A DNA stretch of 37,443 nucleotides from JBFGCA01 sp041567315 (GTDB taxonomy: Bacteria; Acidobacteriota; Thermoanaerobaculia; Multivoradales; JAHEKO01). A model generated the notes under the pieces. That model had not been told where the DNA came from. It did not search any database and worked only from the letters and a program-made list of their open reading frames with translations. The position numbers were made by a program, and so were the translations under genes. The stretch spans positions 1-37,443 of the forward strand of contig JBFGCA010000039.1 of the NCBI GenBank assembly GCA_041567315.1, given 5' to 3'. The number at the start of each line of letters is the position of its first letter. Positions within the stretch are counted from its first letter, which is position 1. Of this stretch, positions 1-8,600 are shown piece after piece.

Positions 1-1
1 C

Positions 2-289
2 TTCCTCCTGCTGCCGGCAGTCCTGGATGCGCACCGTCGTGCGAGCGGCATCCCGGACCTGTCTTCTACCGACGCACGTCGTTGGCATGTCGTCATCATG
101 CTCCTGGTGATCGGTCCCCTGGCGATCCCCCAGCTGTGGCAAAGCCAGGGGTTCTCTCGTAGCGCCAAGATTCTGTGGACGTTCTCTGTCGGTCTTGTTT
201 CACTGATCGTGATTCTCGTGATGGTCGCCATCGGCCCCGGCCTGGAGCATTGGATCGAGAAGAGCGCTGCGCCGGTTCTCTTCAGGTGA
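2..289 (+). CDS. C-terminal part of an unrecognised membrane protein (5' end outside window)
   Basis: The frame is open from the first bases of the window to a TGA at 287-289, so this is the last 95 codons of a gene that begins upstream. An ATG at 98 is an internal methionine, not a clear start. Two hydrophobic stretches are visible: one around IMLLVIGPLAIPQLW and one around WTFSVGLVSLIVILVMVAIG, separated by a short basic loop, so this is probably a polytopic inner-membrane protein ending outside the last helix. I do not recognise the family. Base composition is clearly lower in GC than most of the window and resembles the adjoining RepA remnant, so the gene may belong to a transferred segment. 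Its stop overlaps the convergent RepA fragment by 8 bp. Confidence 0.55.
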   Translation, partial: FLLLPAVLDAHRRASGIPDLSSTDARRWHVVIMLLVIGPLAIPQLWQSQGFSRSAKILWTFSVGLVSLIVILVMVAIGPGLEHWIEKSAAPVLFR

Positions 290-863
290 GTCTCCTGGCC
301 CGGCCGGCCGCGCGAGGAAGATGAGTTGGCGACGGCCGGAGAAGGAGGCCTGGGGCTTGATCAGAGAGGCGCGCTGTCGGGTAGACGTGCAGGACGTCGA
401 CCTGGTGGGCGAGGAACTTCCTCTTGAAGTCTCGCGGCCGACTGTAGTCGGCACCGAACTGAGTCTGAAGCGCTTCCCAAGGAATGAGGCAGGGTTTCCG
501 AAGGTAGCTCATCCGGTAAGTGAGCCACGAGTAGATGTCGAGGGCGAGGGGTGAGCCCTTGAGCGCCTTCAGAGCGCGGAGGTCGATGGGCACAGCGTGG
601 GCGACGAGTTCGTCGTAGAACCCGACGCTTAGGACGACCACCGAGTTCCAGAGCGGGCGTTGCTCCGGATCTCGCGGGGACCACCAGAGCTGGTGCTTGT
701 GGGCGATGGTGTAGCCAACGCCGGCGGAGTGGCCTTCGTCCTCGTCGGAGTAGCTGCAGCGGATAGTCGTCGAGAAGAGACGGTGAAGCTGGTCGCGGAG
801 ACGAGAGGTCGTCCCACGCTTGCATGGCAGCGGGTGAGGAGTGGCTGAGGGGACAGTGACACC
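282..863 (-). pseudogene. Remnant of a plasmid RepA_C-type replication initiator
   Basis: Reading the minus strand, the frame is open from just after a TAG at 866-864 to a TGA at 284-282, about 193 codons. It contains the hallmark stretch of the plasmid RepA C-terminal family: RDQLHRLFSTTIRCSY, HKHQLWWSPRDPEQRPLWNS, VPIDLRALKALKGSPLALDI, YSWLTYRMSYLRKPCLIPWE and FGADYSRPRDFKRKFL. The N-terminal part of such proteins is missing, a stop closes the frame upstream, and the only in-frame starts are internal GTG codons, so I call it a truncated remnant. These proteins initiate replication of plasmids in proteobacteria and relatives. The location beside tRNA-Thr and the lower GC suggest an integrated and decayed plasmid or integrative element. 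A functional shorter protein starting at GTG 641 cannot be excluded. Confidence 0.7.
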
Positions 864-948
864 CTAGATGGACCCTAGAAGCGCACCACGAGCTGATCGC
901 CGCCTTCAGGCGACTGCTCGTAAGTGACTGATTTTTATGAGTGTTAGC

Positions 949-1024
949 TGGAGCCGACGAGCGGACTCGAACCGCTGACCTGCTGATTACGAATCAGCTG
1001 CTCTACCAGCTGAGCTACGTCGGC
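949..1024 (-). tRNA. tRNA-Thr (anticodon CGT)
   Basis: The minus strand folds as a 76-nt tRNA. The acceptor arm is GCCGACG paired with CGTCGGC, the D-arm carries AGCTCAGCTGGTAGAGC, and the anticodon stem GCTGA/TCAGC encloses the loop TTCGTAA, giving anticodon CGT, which reads ACG threonine codons. The T-arm is AGCGG-TTCGAGT-CCGCT. The discriminator base is T, followed by an encoded CCA (positions 951-949). No intron is seen. The gene lies at the boundary between the lower-GC segment with the RepA remnant and the high-GC chromosome, the kind of site used by integrases. Confidence 0.96.
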
Positions 1025-1148
1025 TCGGGCAGGGCCCGGCGCTAGCCGGGGGCCGAAATCGTAGGCCAAAGCGGTAGGCGGCGCAAGCAAGGGAGGGTGG
1101 GGCGGTGGGTCTGTGAGCTGCTGCACGGCAGCTGGTCGCCAGGACGGC

Positions 1149-1154
1149 TACGCT
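1149..1154 (+). promoter_or_regulatory. -10 hexamer TACGCT, leaderless start
   Basis: TACGCT lies 6 nt before the ATG at 1161. There is no ribosome binding site between them, so transcription probably starts at or next to the start codon. This is inferred from position and from the same arrangement at several other genes in the window. Confidence 0.4.
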
Positions 1155-1160
1155 CGGCGG

Positions 1161-2621
1161 ATGCGGTGGGTCGCAGCAGCTGCCTCGTTGCTGCTAGCTG
1201 GTCCAGGAAGTGTTCACGCGGCAGCGGTTCTGAGCGCCGACTCGGCTGGGATTCCCACGGCCGCGCAAGAGCTGCCGATGGGTGGGCAATTGCGGATCGC
1301 CGGGGTCGGGCTGGAGGAAGGCGAGCCGCCGGAGAAGCTGGCTCTGGAGCGGTTCCGGGTCTTCGCTCCGAGGGCGGGGATTCGGGTCCACGGGGCGGCC
1401 GGCGAACTGGTCCTCGAGCCGCCAGACAACGTCTACCTCCGGGGCCAGGTCGAAGGCCGGCCGGGGTCGAGCGCGGTGCTGACGGTCCGCGAAGGTGGCG
1501 GGATGCGCGGGCTGATCGCTGACGGCGGCCGGTACTGGGTGCTCGCGGGCGGCGCGGCCGCGAAGGGGCCCGAGGCCGGGCTGGCGGTGCGGCGGATCGA
1601 CGTGGAGCGCGAGTTCGGGGACGAGAGCGGGCGGTTCCGGTGCTCGGCCGGGGACCTCCACGAGCCGGTGCGGCTGATCGAGGAGGTCTTCTGGGGTGCG
1701 CCCGGCAGGGCGGGGCCGATGACGCCGGCCGAGGGAGGTCCGACCTACAACGCCCGGATCGCGGTCGAGACGGACGTCGAGTTCTTCAATCTGTTCGGCA
1801 ACGTCGGCGACGCGACCGACTACGCGGTCGACCTCATCGCCTACAACTCGGTGCTCTACGGGCAGGTGGACGCCAGTCTGGAGCTGGAGGAGCTGTCGCT
1901 GTGGACCGGGGGGGCGGATCCCTGGGACGAGTCGTCGCCGCTTTGTCTGCTGTACGAGTTCGGGCAGTACTGGAACGACAACAACTCGGGGGTGGACCGG
2001 ACGCTGGTCCACATGATGAGCGGCAAGCAGAACGGCGGCGGGGTGGCGTGGCTGGGGGTGCTGTGCCAGGGGCAGTTCAACGTCAACGCCTCGGGCGCGG
2101 GGTGCTCGACCCTGGGCGGCGTCGACAACTACGGCGGCGACTACGCGTTCAGCGGCGACCTGGACGGGAACTTCGACATCGACAATCCCGGGGTGCTGTG
2201 GGACATCGTGGTGACGGCCCACGAGCTGGGGCACAACTTCGGGAGCGCCCACACCCACTGCTACGCGGGGGTCGGCGGCAACGCCAACCAGGTCGACGAG
2301 TGCTCGAACGCCCAGTGCGGCCAGGGCGCGTGTCACTGCGGGGGCACCTCGCTGCCGGCCGGCTGCCCGGGCTCGGGGCAGGGGTGCGGCACGATCATGA
2401 GCTACTGCCACCTGCTGAGCGGCGGGCTGGGGAACATCTCGCTCTTCTTCGGTGCCGGCCAGCCCTACGGCACGGCGCCCGGGCGGGTCAACGCCACGAT
2501 CGAGGCCGAGATGGCGGCGACCGCCGCCGGCGACCCCGACTGCCTGGCGCCTGCCCTCGAGATCTTCGCCGACGGCTTCGAGTCCGGCGACACCAGCTCC
2601 TGGTCGTCCGCGGTGCCCTGA
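1161..2621 (+). CDS. Secreted zinc metalloprotease (metzincin, M12-like)
   Basis: The 486-residue protein starts with a signal peptide (MRWVAAAASLLLAGPGSVHA). The zinc motif HELGHNFGSAH begins at about residue 354: H354, H358 and H364 are the expected ligands and E355 the catalytic base. A Met-turn (GTIMSYC) follows at about residue 412, so the protein has the metzincin arrangement of reprolysin-like M12 peptidases. The segment before the motif would act as propeptide and the cysteine-rich loop CSNAQCGQGACHCGG is probably disulfide-bonded. The protein ends in EIFADGFESGDTSSWS plus a few residues, a short acidic-aromatic tail that I associate with secreted proteins of related bacteria and that may be a sorting tag. 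I chose ATG 1161 over in-frame starts upstream because it opens the signal peptide and sits just behind a -10 hexamer. The substrate is unknown. Confidence 0.88.
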   Translation: MRWVAAAASLLLAGPGSVHAAAVLSADSAGIPTAAQELPMGGQLRIAGVGLEEGEPPEKLALERFRVFAPRAGIRVHGAAGELVLEPPDNVYLRGQVEGRPGSSAVLTVREGGGMRGLIADGGRYWVLAGGAAAKGPEAGLAVRRIDVEREFGDESGRFRCSAGDLHEPVRLIEEVFWGAPGRAGPMTPAEGGPTYNARIAVETDVEFFNLFGNVGDATDYAVDLIAYNSVLYGQVDASLELEELSLWTGGADPWDESSPLCLLYEFGQYWNDNNSGVDRTLVHMMSGKQNGGGVAWLGVLCQGQFNVNASGAGCSTLGGVDNYGGDYAFSGDLDGNFDIDNPGVLWDIVVTAHELGHNFGSAHTHCYAGVGGNANQVDECSNAQCGQGACHCGGTSLPAGCPGSGQGCGTIMSYCHLLSGGLGNISLFFGAGQPYGTAPGRVNATIEAEMAATAAGDPDCLAPALEIFADGFESGDTSSWSSAVP

Positions 2622-2649
2622 GCCGACGCGCTGGGACACTAGCTCGGAA

Positions 2650-2790
2650 TCACAGGCGCCAGCCGCCGGCCGCGTAGACGTGGCCGCAGCCACGGGCGTG
2701 AACGTGGCCGTGGAGGTGGTACCACTTGCCGCGGTGGACATAGTGGCCGCGGCGATGGGAATGGACGTGCCCCGGCTGGATGACGACCAC
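2650..2790 (-). CDS. Short His-rich protein, possibly truncated
   Basis: From a GTG at 2790 the minus strand encodes 46 residues rich in histidine with regularly spaced GH, GHVH and W: QPGHVHSHRRGHYVHRGKWY, then HLHGHVHARGCGHVYAAGGW. The pattern of repeated GHVH/GHY, single Cys and Trp looks selected rather than random and would suit metal binding. The frame is open further upstream (more His, PAHHHPHA) but then runs into the 5' end of the gene on the other strand and has no ATG. The gene is therefore either very short or a truncated copy of a longer secreted protein. There is no clear ribosome binding site. I do not recognise a named family. Confidence 0.4.
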   Translation of the reverse strand: MVVIQPGHVHSHRRGHYVHRGKWYHLHGHVHARGCGHVYAAGGWRL

Positions 2791-2820
2791 GCGGGCATGG
2801 GGGTGGTGGTGCGCCGGGTG

Positions 2821-2826
2821 TAGGCT
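2821..2826 (+). promoter_or_regulatory. -10 hexamer TAGGCT, leaderless start
   Basis: TAGGCT lies 9 nt upstream of ATG 2836. It favours that ATG over the in-frame GTG at 2827, which would sit immediately behind the hexamer. Confidence 0.4.
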
Positions 2827-2835
2827 GTGGGCGGC

Positions 2836-4074
2836 ATGCGGACCTTCGCGGTATTGCTGGCGGCACTGCTGGCCGCGGCCTCTACCGCCGGCGCCGACTG
2901 CACGCTGACCTCCACCGGCAACGTGCCGCTTCCGGACACCGGCGAGGCGCTCTATCTGGGAGAGTGGGAGGGGGGCCTCTACCCGGGCGGCGAGACGGCG
3001 CCGCCGCGGGCGCTGCGGCGCGCCGCCAACCGGCGCGGGCGGCGGATCGAGCCGCTCGATCGCTTCGGGGTGCGCGACCCCGAGGACGGCGCGATCGTGC
3101 TGCTCTCGGTCGGGATGTCCAACACCCGGCAGGAGTTCGACGCCTTTGCCGCGCGGATGGCCGGGGACCCGTCGGTCAACCCGCGGCTGGTGCTGGTCAA
3201 CGGCGCCCAGGGCGGCCGGGCGGCGGAGGACTGGGCGGATCCCGGGGGCGAGCCCTGGGAGCGGGTCGGGGAGCTGCTGGACCGGCTCGGCCTCACGCCC
3301 GAGCAGGTGCAGGTGGCGTGGATCAAGCAGGCCGAGCGGCGGAGCGCTCAGCTCGGGGGCTTCCCGGCCCACGCCGAGGTGCTCCAGGAGCACCTGGAGG
3401 CGATCGCGCGGAATCTGCGGCTCCACTACCCGAACCTGTCGCTGGTCTATCTGTCGAGCCGCACCCGCGCCTGGACCGAGGACCCCCGCAGGAACAGCCC
3501 CGAGCCCGAGGCCTACGAGTCGGGGTTCGCGGTCAAGTGGGCGATCGGGCGGCAGCTCGCCGGGGCGTCGGACCTCAACCCGTATTCGGCGCGCGGTGAG
3601 GTGGTGGCGCCGCTCATGCTGTGGGGGCCGTACCTGTGGGCCGACGGGCTCGAGCCGCGCTCGGACGGCTTCACCTGGCGGTGCGCCGACACGCGGGCGG
3701 GGGAGTACGTGCACCCCTCGCGCCGCGGCCGCCGACAGGTGGCGCGGCAGCTCGAGGCGCTCTTCAAGACCGACCCCAGCGCCGCCGGCTGGTTCCTGCG
3801 CCCGGAGCCCGTCGGCCAGCCACCCCAGGCCGGCATCTTCTTCGAGCTGGCCTCCGGGCGGGTGCCCTTCGTCATCGACCTCGGGGCAGGGGCGTTCGAT
3901 CCCGACGGGGAGGTCGTGTCCACGCTGTGGAGCTTCGACGACGGGACCTTCTCGACCAGCCCGACGCCGACCAAGACCTACCATCGCGCCGGGGTCTACC
4001 GGGTGCGGCTGACGGTCACCGACGACGACGGCAACGCGGTGCGGCGCAAGCTGCGGCTGCGGGTCCGGGACTAG
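2836..4074 (+). CDS. Secreted SGNH/SASA-like protein with C-terminal PKD domain
   Basis: The 412-residue protein has a signal peptide (MRTFAVLLAALLAAASTAGA). Residues about 85-310 look like an SGNH-hydrolase fold: a strand ending in VGMSN (Ser about 95, comparable to the GQSN block I of sialate O-acetylesterase-type domains), then NGAQGG (about 120), and a late EYVHPS with His about 293 at the expected catalytic His position. Residues about 325-412 form a PKD domain with FDPDGEVVSTLWSFDDGTFS and the typical TYHRAGVYRVRLTVTDDDGN. This implies an extracellular or surface protein that acts on, or binds, a carbohydrate or ester substrate. The block I Met and the lack of a clear block V Asp make activity uncertain. 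The next gene is convergent. Confidence 0.72.
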   Translation: MRTFAVLLAALLAAASTAGADCTLTSTGNVPLPDTGEALYLGEWEGGLYPGGETAPPRALRRAANRRGRRIEPLDRFGVRDPEDGAIVLLSVGMSNTRQEFDAFAARMAGDPSVNPRLVLVNGAQGGRAAEDWADPGGEPWERVGELLDRLGLTPEQVQVAWIKQAERRSAQLGGFPAHAEVLQEHLEAIARNLRLHYPNLSLVYLSSRTRAWTEDPRRNSPEPEAYESGFAVKWAIGRQLAGASDLNPYSARGEVVAPLMLWGPYLWADGLEPRSDGFTWRCADTRAGEYVHPSRRGRRQVARQLEALFKTDPSAAGWFLRPEPVGQPPQAGIFFELASGRVPFVIDLGAGAFDPDGEVVSTLWSFDDGTFSTSPTPTKTYHRAGVYRVRLTVTDDDGNAVRRKLRLRVRD

Positions 4075-4108
4075 CCCAGTTTCCGGCCGGCCCGGCCCGG
4101 AAAAGCAA

Positions 4109-4133
4109 GAGGCCCTCCGCGGGGGAGGGCCTC
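4109..4133. terminator. Hairpin terminator between convergent genes
   Basis: GAGGCCCTCC (4109-4118) pairs with GGAGGGCCTC (4124-4133), a 10-bp stem with a 5-nt loop. On the minus strand it is followed by TTGCTTTT, so it works best as an intrinsic terminator for the RRM gene. On the plus strand there is no T tract. Confidence 0.75.
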
Positions 4134-4209
4134 CAAGATCGCGCTGTCGCGCGCCAGGCCAGGCGCCGCCGATATCCGAGCCGTCGGCGGCGCCGGCCGA
4201 TTCAGTGGA

Positions 4210-4506
<297 letters not shown>

Positions 4507-4703
4507 TCTTTACTCTCTCTCTTCAGGTGGCGCGCGCGGGGATGTCCCTTGCGCACCGGTTTCTGTGCTCGATTCCGCACATCGGAATCTTCCGACGGAG
4601 CTGTCTCGCCTTGGGAGTTGGGTTATGCGACTGGATTCGGGAAGGACTCGGACTCCCCCGGGTCGCGGCGACCATTCACACGGGGATCCGCTCCGGCGGG
4701 CGG

Positions 4704-4732
4704 AGTATAGGCGAAATCGGCCTTTCGGTCCA
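4704..4732 (-). promoter_or_regulatory. Sigma-70-type promoter of the RRM gene
   Basis: On the minus strand, TGGACC (4732-4727) and TATACT (4709-4704) are separated by exactly 17 nt. The predicted start near 4697 leaves an untranslated leader of about 190 nt (4507-4697), unusual here because most starts in the window have almost no leader. A TTGACT a few bases further upstream is too far away (22 nt) to be the -35. Confidence 0.6.
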
Positions 4733-4744
4733 GTCAAGCGGCCG

Positions 4745-5662
4745 CTAGGCCAATCGCAGCTCGGTCAGGACGCCGTAGTGGTCGCTCAGGTTCTCGGCGC
4801 CGGGGGCGCCGGCGGGGTGGGGGGCGTCGAGGACCACTTGTGAGGCCTCGATCTCGACCGGCGCGGCGCCGGTGGCCTGGCCGGGGTCGGGGCGCAGGAA
4901 GACGTAGTCGATCCGGGCGCTGGACTCGGCCGTCCCCTTGGCCTGGCGGCGGGCGACGATCGTGTTGTCGCGGTCGAAGGTCAGGCCCTCGGCGGGGGGC
5001 GGGTTGACCGCCCGCCAGGCGTCCTCGAAGCGGTCGGCCGGGTCGGCGGGGGCGGTCAGGGCGCCGACGATCTCGTCGCCCTCGCGGGCGTTGAAGTCGC
5101 CGACCAGCAGGGTCGCCGCCGGTCGCCGCTCGGTCTCCAGACGGCGGAGGAACTCGACGGCGGCGGCGAGCTGGCGCCGCCGCCGCCCGCGGCGCTCCTC
5201 GTCGGTGCCGGCCGACAGGTGGGTGTTGCAGAAGGCCAGCAGTGGGCCGTCTTTGGCGCGGGCGCGCACCAGCAGGCACTGGAGGCCGCGCCGGTCGAAG
5301 CCGTGCTGGCCGAGGATGGTCGGGAGGTAGTCGCGCTCGGGGTCGAGCTCCCAGCGCTCGCCCTTGGCGGCCACCAGCAGCCCGTCCTGGAACCTGCCGC
5401 CGAGGAGGACGCTCCAGTGGCCCAGACCGCCGGTGGGCAGCCAGCGGGTGACGTAGCCGGCCGCCGCGAGCCGCCGCTCGAGGAGCTTGCGCGCGTTGCG
5501 GGCGGGCTCGAGGAAGGGCAGCGCCAGGCGGGTGTTGAACACCTCCTGGAAGCCGGCCAGGTCGGGCTCGAGGTCGAGCACCTGGTCGAGGACGGTCTCG
5601 GGCGCCACCGGGCTCCCGAGCTTGTAGAGGTTGTAGGTGAGGGCCGTGAACCGGAAGCTCAT
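4745..5662 (-). CDS. Endonuclease/exonuclease/phosphatase-fold protein
   Basis: This 305-residue protein has the DNase I/sphingomyelinase-like fold. Visible motifs in order are LTYNLYKLG near the N-terminus (metal-site Asn), GFQEVF (about residue 37, metal-binding Glu), FCNTHLSAG (catalytic-region His), LLVGDFNAREGDE (Asp and Asn of the active site), RIDYVFLRPD (Asp) and LSDHYGVLTEL at the end (catalytic His). The set is complete, so it should be an active Mg-dependent phosphodiesterase or phosphatase; the substrate (nucleic acid, inositol phosphate or lipid) cannot be told. There is no signal peptide. The start ATG at 5662 overlaps the smc stop by 4 bp (ATGA), so the two are translated in a coupled way. 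Confidence 0.85.
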   Translation of the reverse strand: MSFRFTALTYNLYKLGSPVAPETVLDQVLDLEPDLAGFQEVFNTRLALPFLEPARNARKLLERRLAAAGYVTRWLPTGGLGHWSVLLGGRFQDGLLVAAKGERWELDPERDYLPTILGQHGFDRRGLQCLLVRARAKDGPLLAFCNTHLSAGTDEERRGRRRRQLAAAVEFLRRLETERRPAATLLVGDFNAREGDEIVGALTAPADPADRFEDAWRAVNPPPAEGLTFDRDNTIVARRQAKGTAESSARIDYVFLRPDPGQATGAAPVEIEASQVVLDAPHPAGAPGAENLSDHYGVLTELRLA

Positions 5663-8600
5663 GCGGTCGCGGCGGCGGGCTGGACGGCGTCCAGCTCGAC
5701 GGCCACCACCTTGGAGACGCCGCGCTCCTGCATGGTGACGCCGTAGAGCAGCGAGGCGGCCTCCATGGTCAGCTTGTTGTGGGTGATGACCACGAACTGG
5801 GTACGCGCCGACATCCGCCGCAGCAGCTCGACGAAGCGCAGGGTGTTGAGGTCGTCGAGCGGAGCGTCGACCTCGTCGAGGATGCAGAACGGCGACGGCT
5901 TGGTCAGGAACAGCGCAAAGAGCAGGGCGATGGCGGTCAGCGCCTTCTCGCCGCCCGACAGCAGCATGATGTTCTGGAGCCGCTTGCCGGGCGGGCGGGC
6001 GACGATCTCGATGCCGCACTCGAGCACGTCCTCCTCGTCGAGCAGCCGCATCTCGGCCCCGCCGCCGCGGAACAGCTCGACGAAGGTGTCGGCGAAGTGG
6101 GCGTTGACCTGGCGGAAGGTCTCCAGGAAGCGGCTGCTGGAGGTCTCGTTGATCTCGCGGATGGTGCGGCGCAGCCGGTCGACCGAACCGGCGACATCGG
6201 CCCGCTGCTCGCTCAGGAAGGCGTGGCGATCGCTCTGCTCCTCGTATTCCTGGGCGGCGAGCAGGTTGACCGGGCCGAGGTGGTCGAGCTTCTCCTTGAG
6301 CCGCTCGAGGTCGGCGGCCAGCTCCGCGACCTCGGCCGGCGGCGCCCCGGGCTCGGCCGGCGGCGCCTCGGAGAAGTGGGCGTGGAAGCTCTCGGCCAGG
6401 TGCTCGGCGTCCTGTTTGAGACCGGCCTCGCCGACCCGCGCCTCGCCGATCTCGGCTCGCACCTCGTCGCGCCGGGCGCGCCCGGCCTCGACCTCCTCTT
6501 CGAGGCCGCGCAGCTTGTCGCGCTGCTCGTCGACCCGCTCCTGGGCGGCGAGGATCTGCTCCTCGCAGCGCGCCCGCTCCTCGAGCGCCGCCTGCAGCTC
6601 CTGCTCGGCGGTCCCGCAGGCCTCGCGGAGCCGGCGGCGGCGCTCGTCGAGCTCGGCGGCCTCCTGCCGGTGGCGGGCGATCGCCTCCTCGGCCTCGCGG
6701 CGCTCGCGCTCGAGGCGCTCGGTCTCGCGGCGGTGGCCCTCGAGCCGGGCCTCGGCCAGCTCCAGGCGGCCGCGGCGGCTGGCGCCCGAGGTGCGGCTGG
6801 TCTCGCGCTCGGCGCGGGCACCGTCGACCTCGGCTTGGGCGGCGTCGAAGGCCGCCTCCAGCTCGTCGTGGGTGGTCTCGCGGCGGCTCAGCTCGGCCGT
6901 CAGATCGGCGAGAAGGGCGGCGATCCGGGTCAGCTCGCGGCCGGTCTCCTGGCGCTCGGTGGCGAGCGTCCGGCACTCGATCTCGAGCCGCCGGCGCCGG
7001 CCCTCGAGATCCTCGCGGCGGGCGCGGGCGACCGCCAGCTCGCTCGCCTGCTCGGCCAGCCGGCGCTCCTGCTCGGCCAGTGCCGCGCCGCTCCGCCGCA
7101 GCTCCTCGGCCAGCGCCGCGAGCTCGCCGGTGATCCCCGCCAGCTCCTCTTCGGCGACCGGCAGCCGCGCCTCGACCGCCTCGCGCTCGGCGGCGCGGGC
7201 CAGCGGCCCGGGGGCGGCGGCGGCGCCCTGGACGTGGACCGTGCCGCCCTCGGCCCACAGCCGGTCGCGGGTGATGAACCCCACCCCGGGATGGCGGCGG
7301 GCCAGCCGCAGGGCGTCGGTGGTCGACTCCACCAGGTAGGCGGGGGGCAGCGAGGCCGCCAGCTCGCCCGGCAGACCGGTGGCCTCGCCGAGGGTGGCGC
7401 GGATCGCCGGATCGCCGAGGGCGGTCGAGGCGGTGGCGCCCGGCCGGATCAGCCGCCCGGTGGCGTGGCCGGCCGCCAGCGCCCGCAGCAGCGGCAGCGG
7501 GTCGCCGCCGTCGGGCACCACCACCGCTTCCGCCAGACCGCCGAGGAAGAGGTCGAGGCTGGCCTCCCAGCCGTCGGGCACCCGCAGGCGGTCGGCCAGG
7601 AACTCGGGGGCCGCGAAGCCGGCCTCGGCAAGCGCCGTCTGGACGGCCTGGCGGCGCTCGGCGTGACGCTCGCCCAGCTCGGCGAGCAGCGCCCGCCGGT
7701 TGCGGAGCGCGGCGAGCTGCTCGGCCACCGCCTCGCGGGCGGCGGCATGCTCGGCCTGCCGGGCCACCAGGCCCTCGCGTTGTTCGCGGTCGGCCGCCAG
7801 GCGCTGCTCGGCGGCGAGGGTCTCCTCCTCGAGCCGGGCCACCTCGGCGGTGGCCTGCTCGGCGGCTGCGGCCGTCTTCTCGAGGTCGTCCCGCCGGCGC
7901 TCCAGCTCCTCGGCCAGGTGACGGTCGCGCAAGCCCCCCTTCTCGGACTCGAGCTGCTCGCGGTGGAGGCGGCTGCGCAGGCCGCTCAGATCGTTGATCG
8001 AGCCCAGCAGCCGCGCGCGCAGGCCCTCCAGGCGGTCCTCGGCCTCGCCGACCAGGGCCTCGACCTCCGAGATGCGGGCCTCGTCCTCGCTCAGCTCGGA
8101 GGCCGCCTGCCGGCGCTCGGCCTCGAGCTCGGAGTGCCGGGCGGCGGCCTCCTCGAGGGCGGCGCCGAGCGTCGCGACCCGCTGCTCGCCCTCGTCGGCG
8201 GCCGCACCGGCGGCGGCCAGACGCTCGCCCAGCTCCTCGATCCGCTGGCGGGTGGCCTTGAGGAACTCCTGCTTGCCCTCGACGGTCGCCGCCAGCTCGG
8301 CGTGGCGCTGGTGGCGCTCGCCCAGCTCGCGCGAGCGCCGGTCGAGCAGCTCGCGGCCCTCGGCCAGCTCGGCTTCGCTGCGGTGGAGCGCCGCGGCGCG
8401 CTCGGCCTCGCGCGTCTGCAGCTCCTCGAGCTGGCGCCGGAAGCCGGCCAGCCGCTCCTGCAGCCCCGCCCAGCGCCCCTCGAGCACCCGCCGCAGCAGG
8501 TCGCGGTAGGCCTTCTCGCGCTTGCGGTAGCGGCGGGCGGCGCCGGCCTGGCGCTTGAGCGAGCGCAGGCTGCGCTCCACCTCCGAGAGGATGTCGTCCA

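Noticed and set aside
944..1126. Open frame on the minus strand ending in DVAQLVEQLIRNQQVSGSSP
   Set aside because: It is the translation of the tRNA-Thr gene; this peptide string is a well-known artefact of tRNA sequence.
1194..2939. Long minus-strand frame opposite the metalloprotease
   Set aside because: Arg/Pro/Val-rich shadow of the metalloprotease gene with no domain; the protease has complete motifs on the plus strand.
4716..4738. TTGACT on the minus strand as -35 of the RRM promoter
   Set aside because: It lies 22 nt from the TATACT, too far; TGGACC at 17 nt spacing is preferred.
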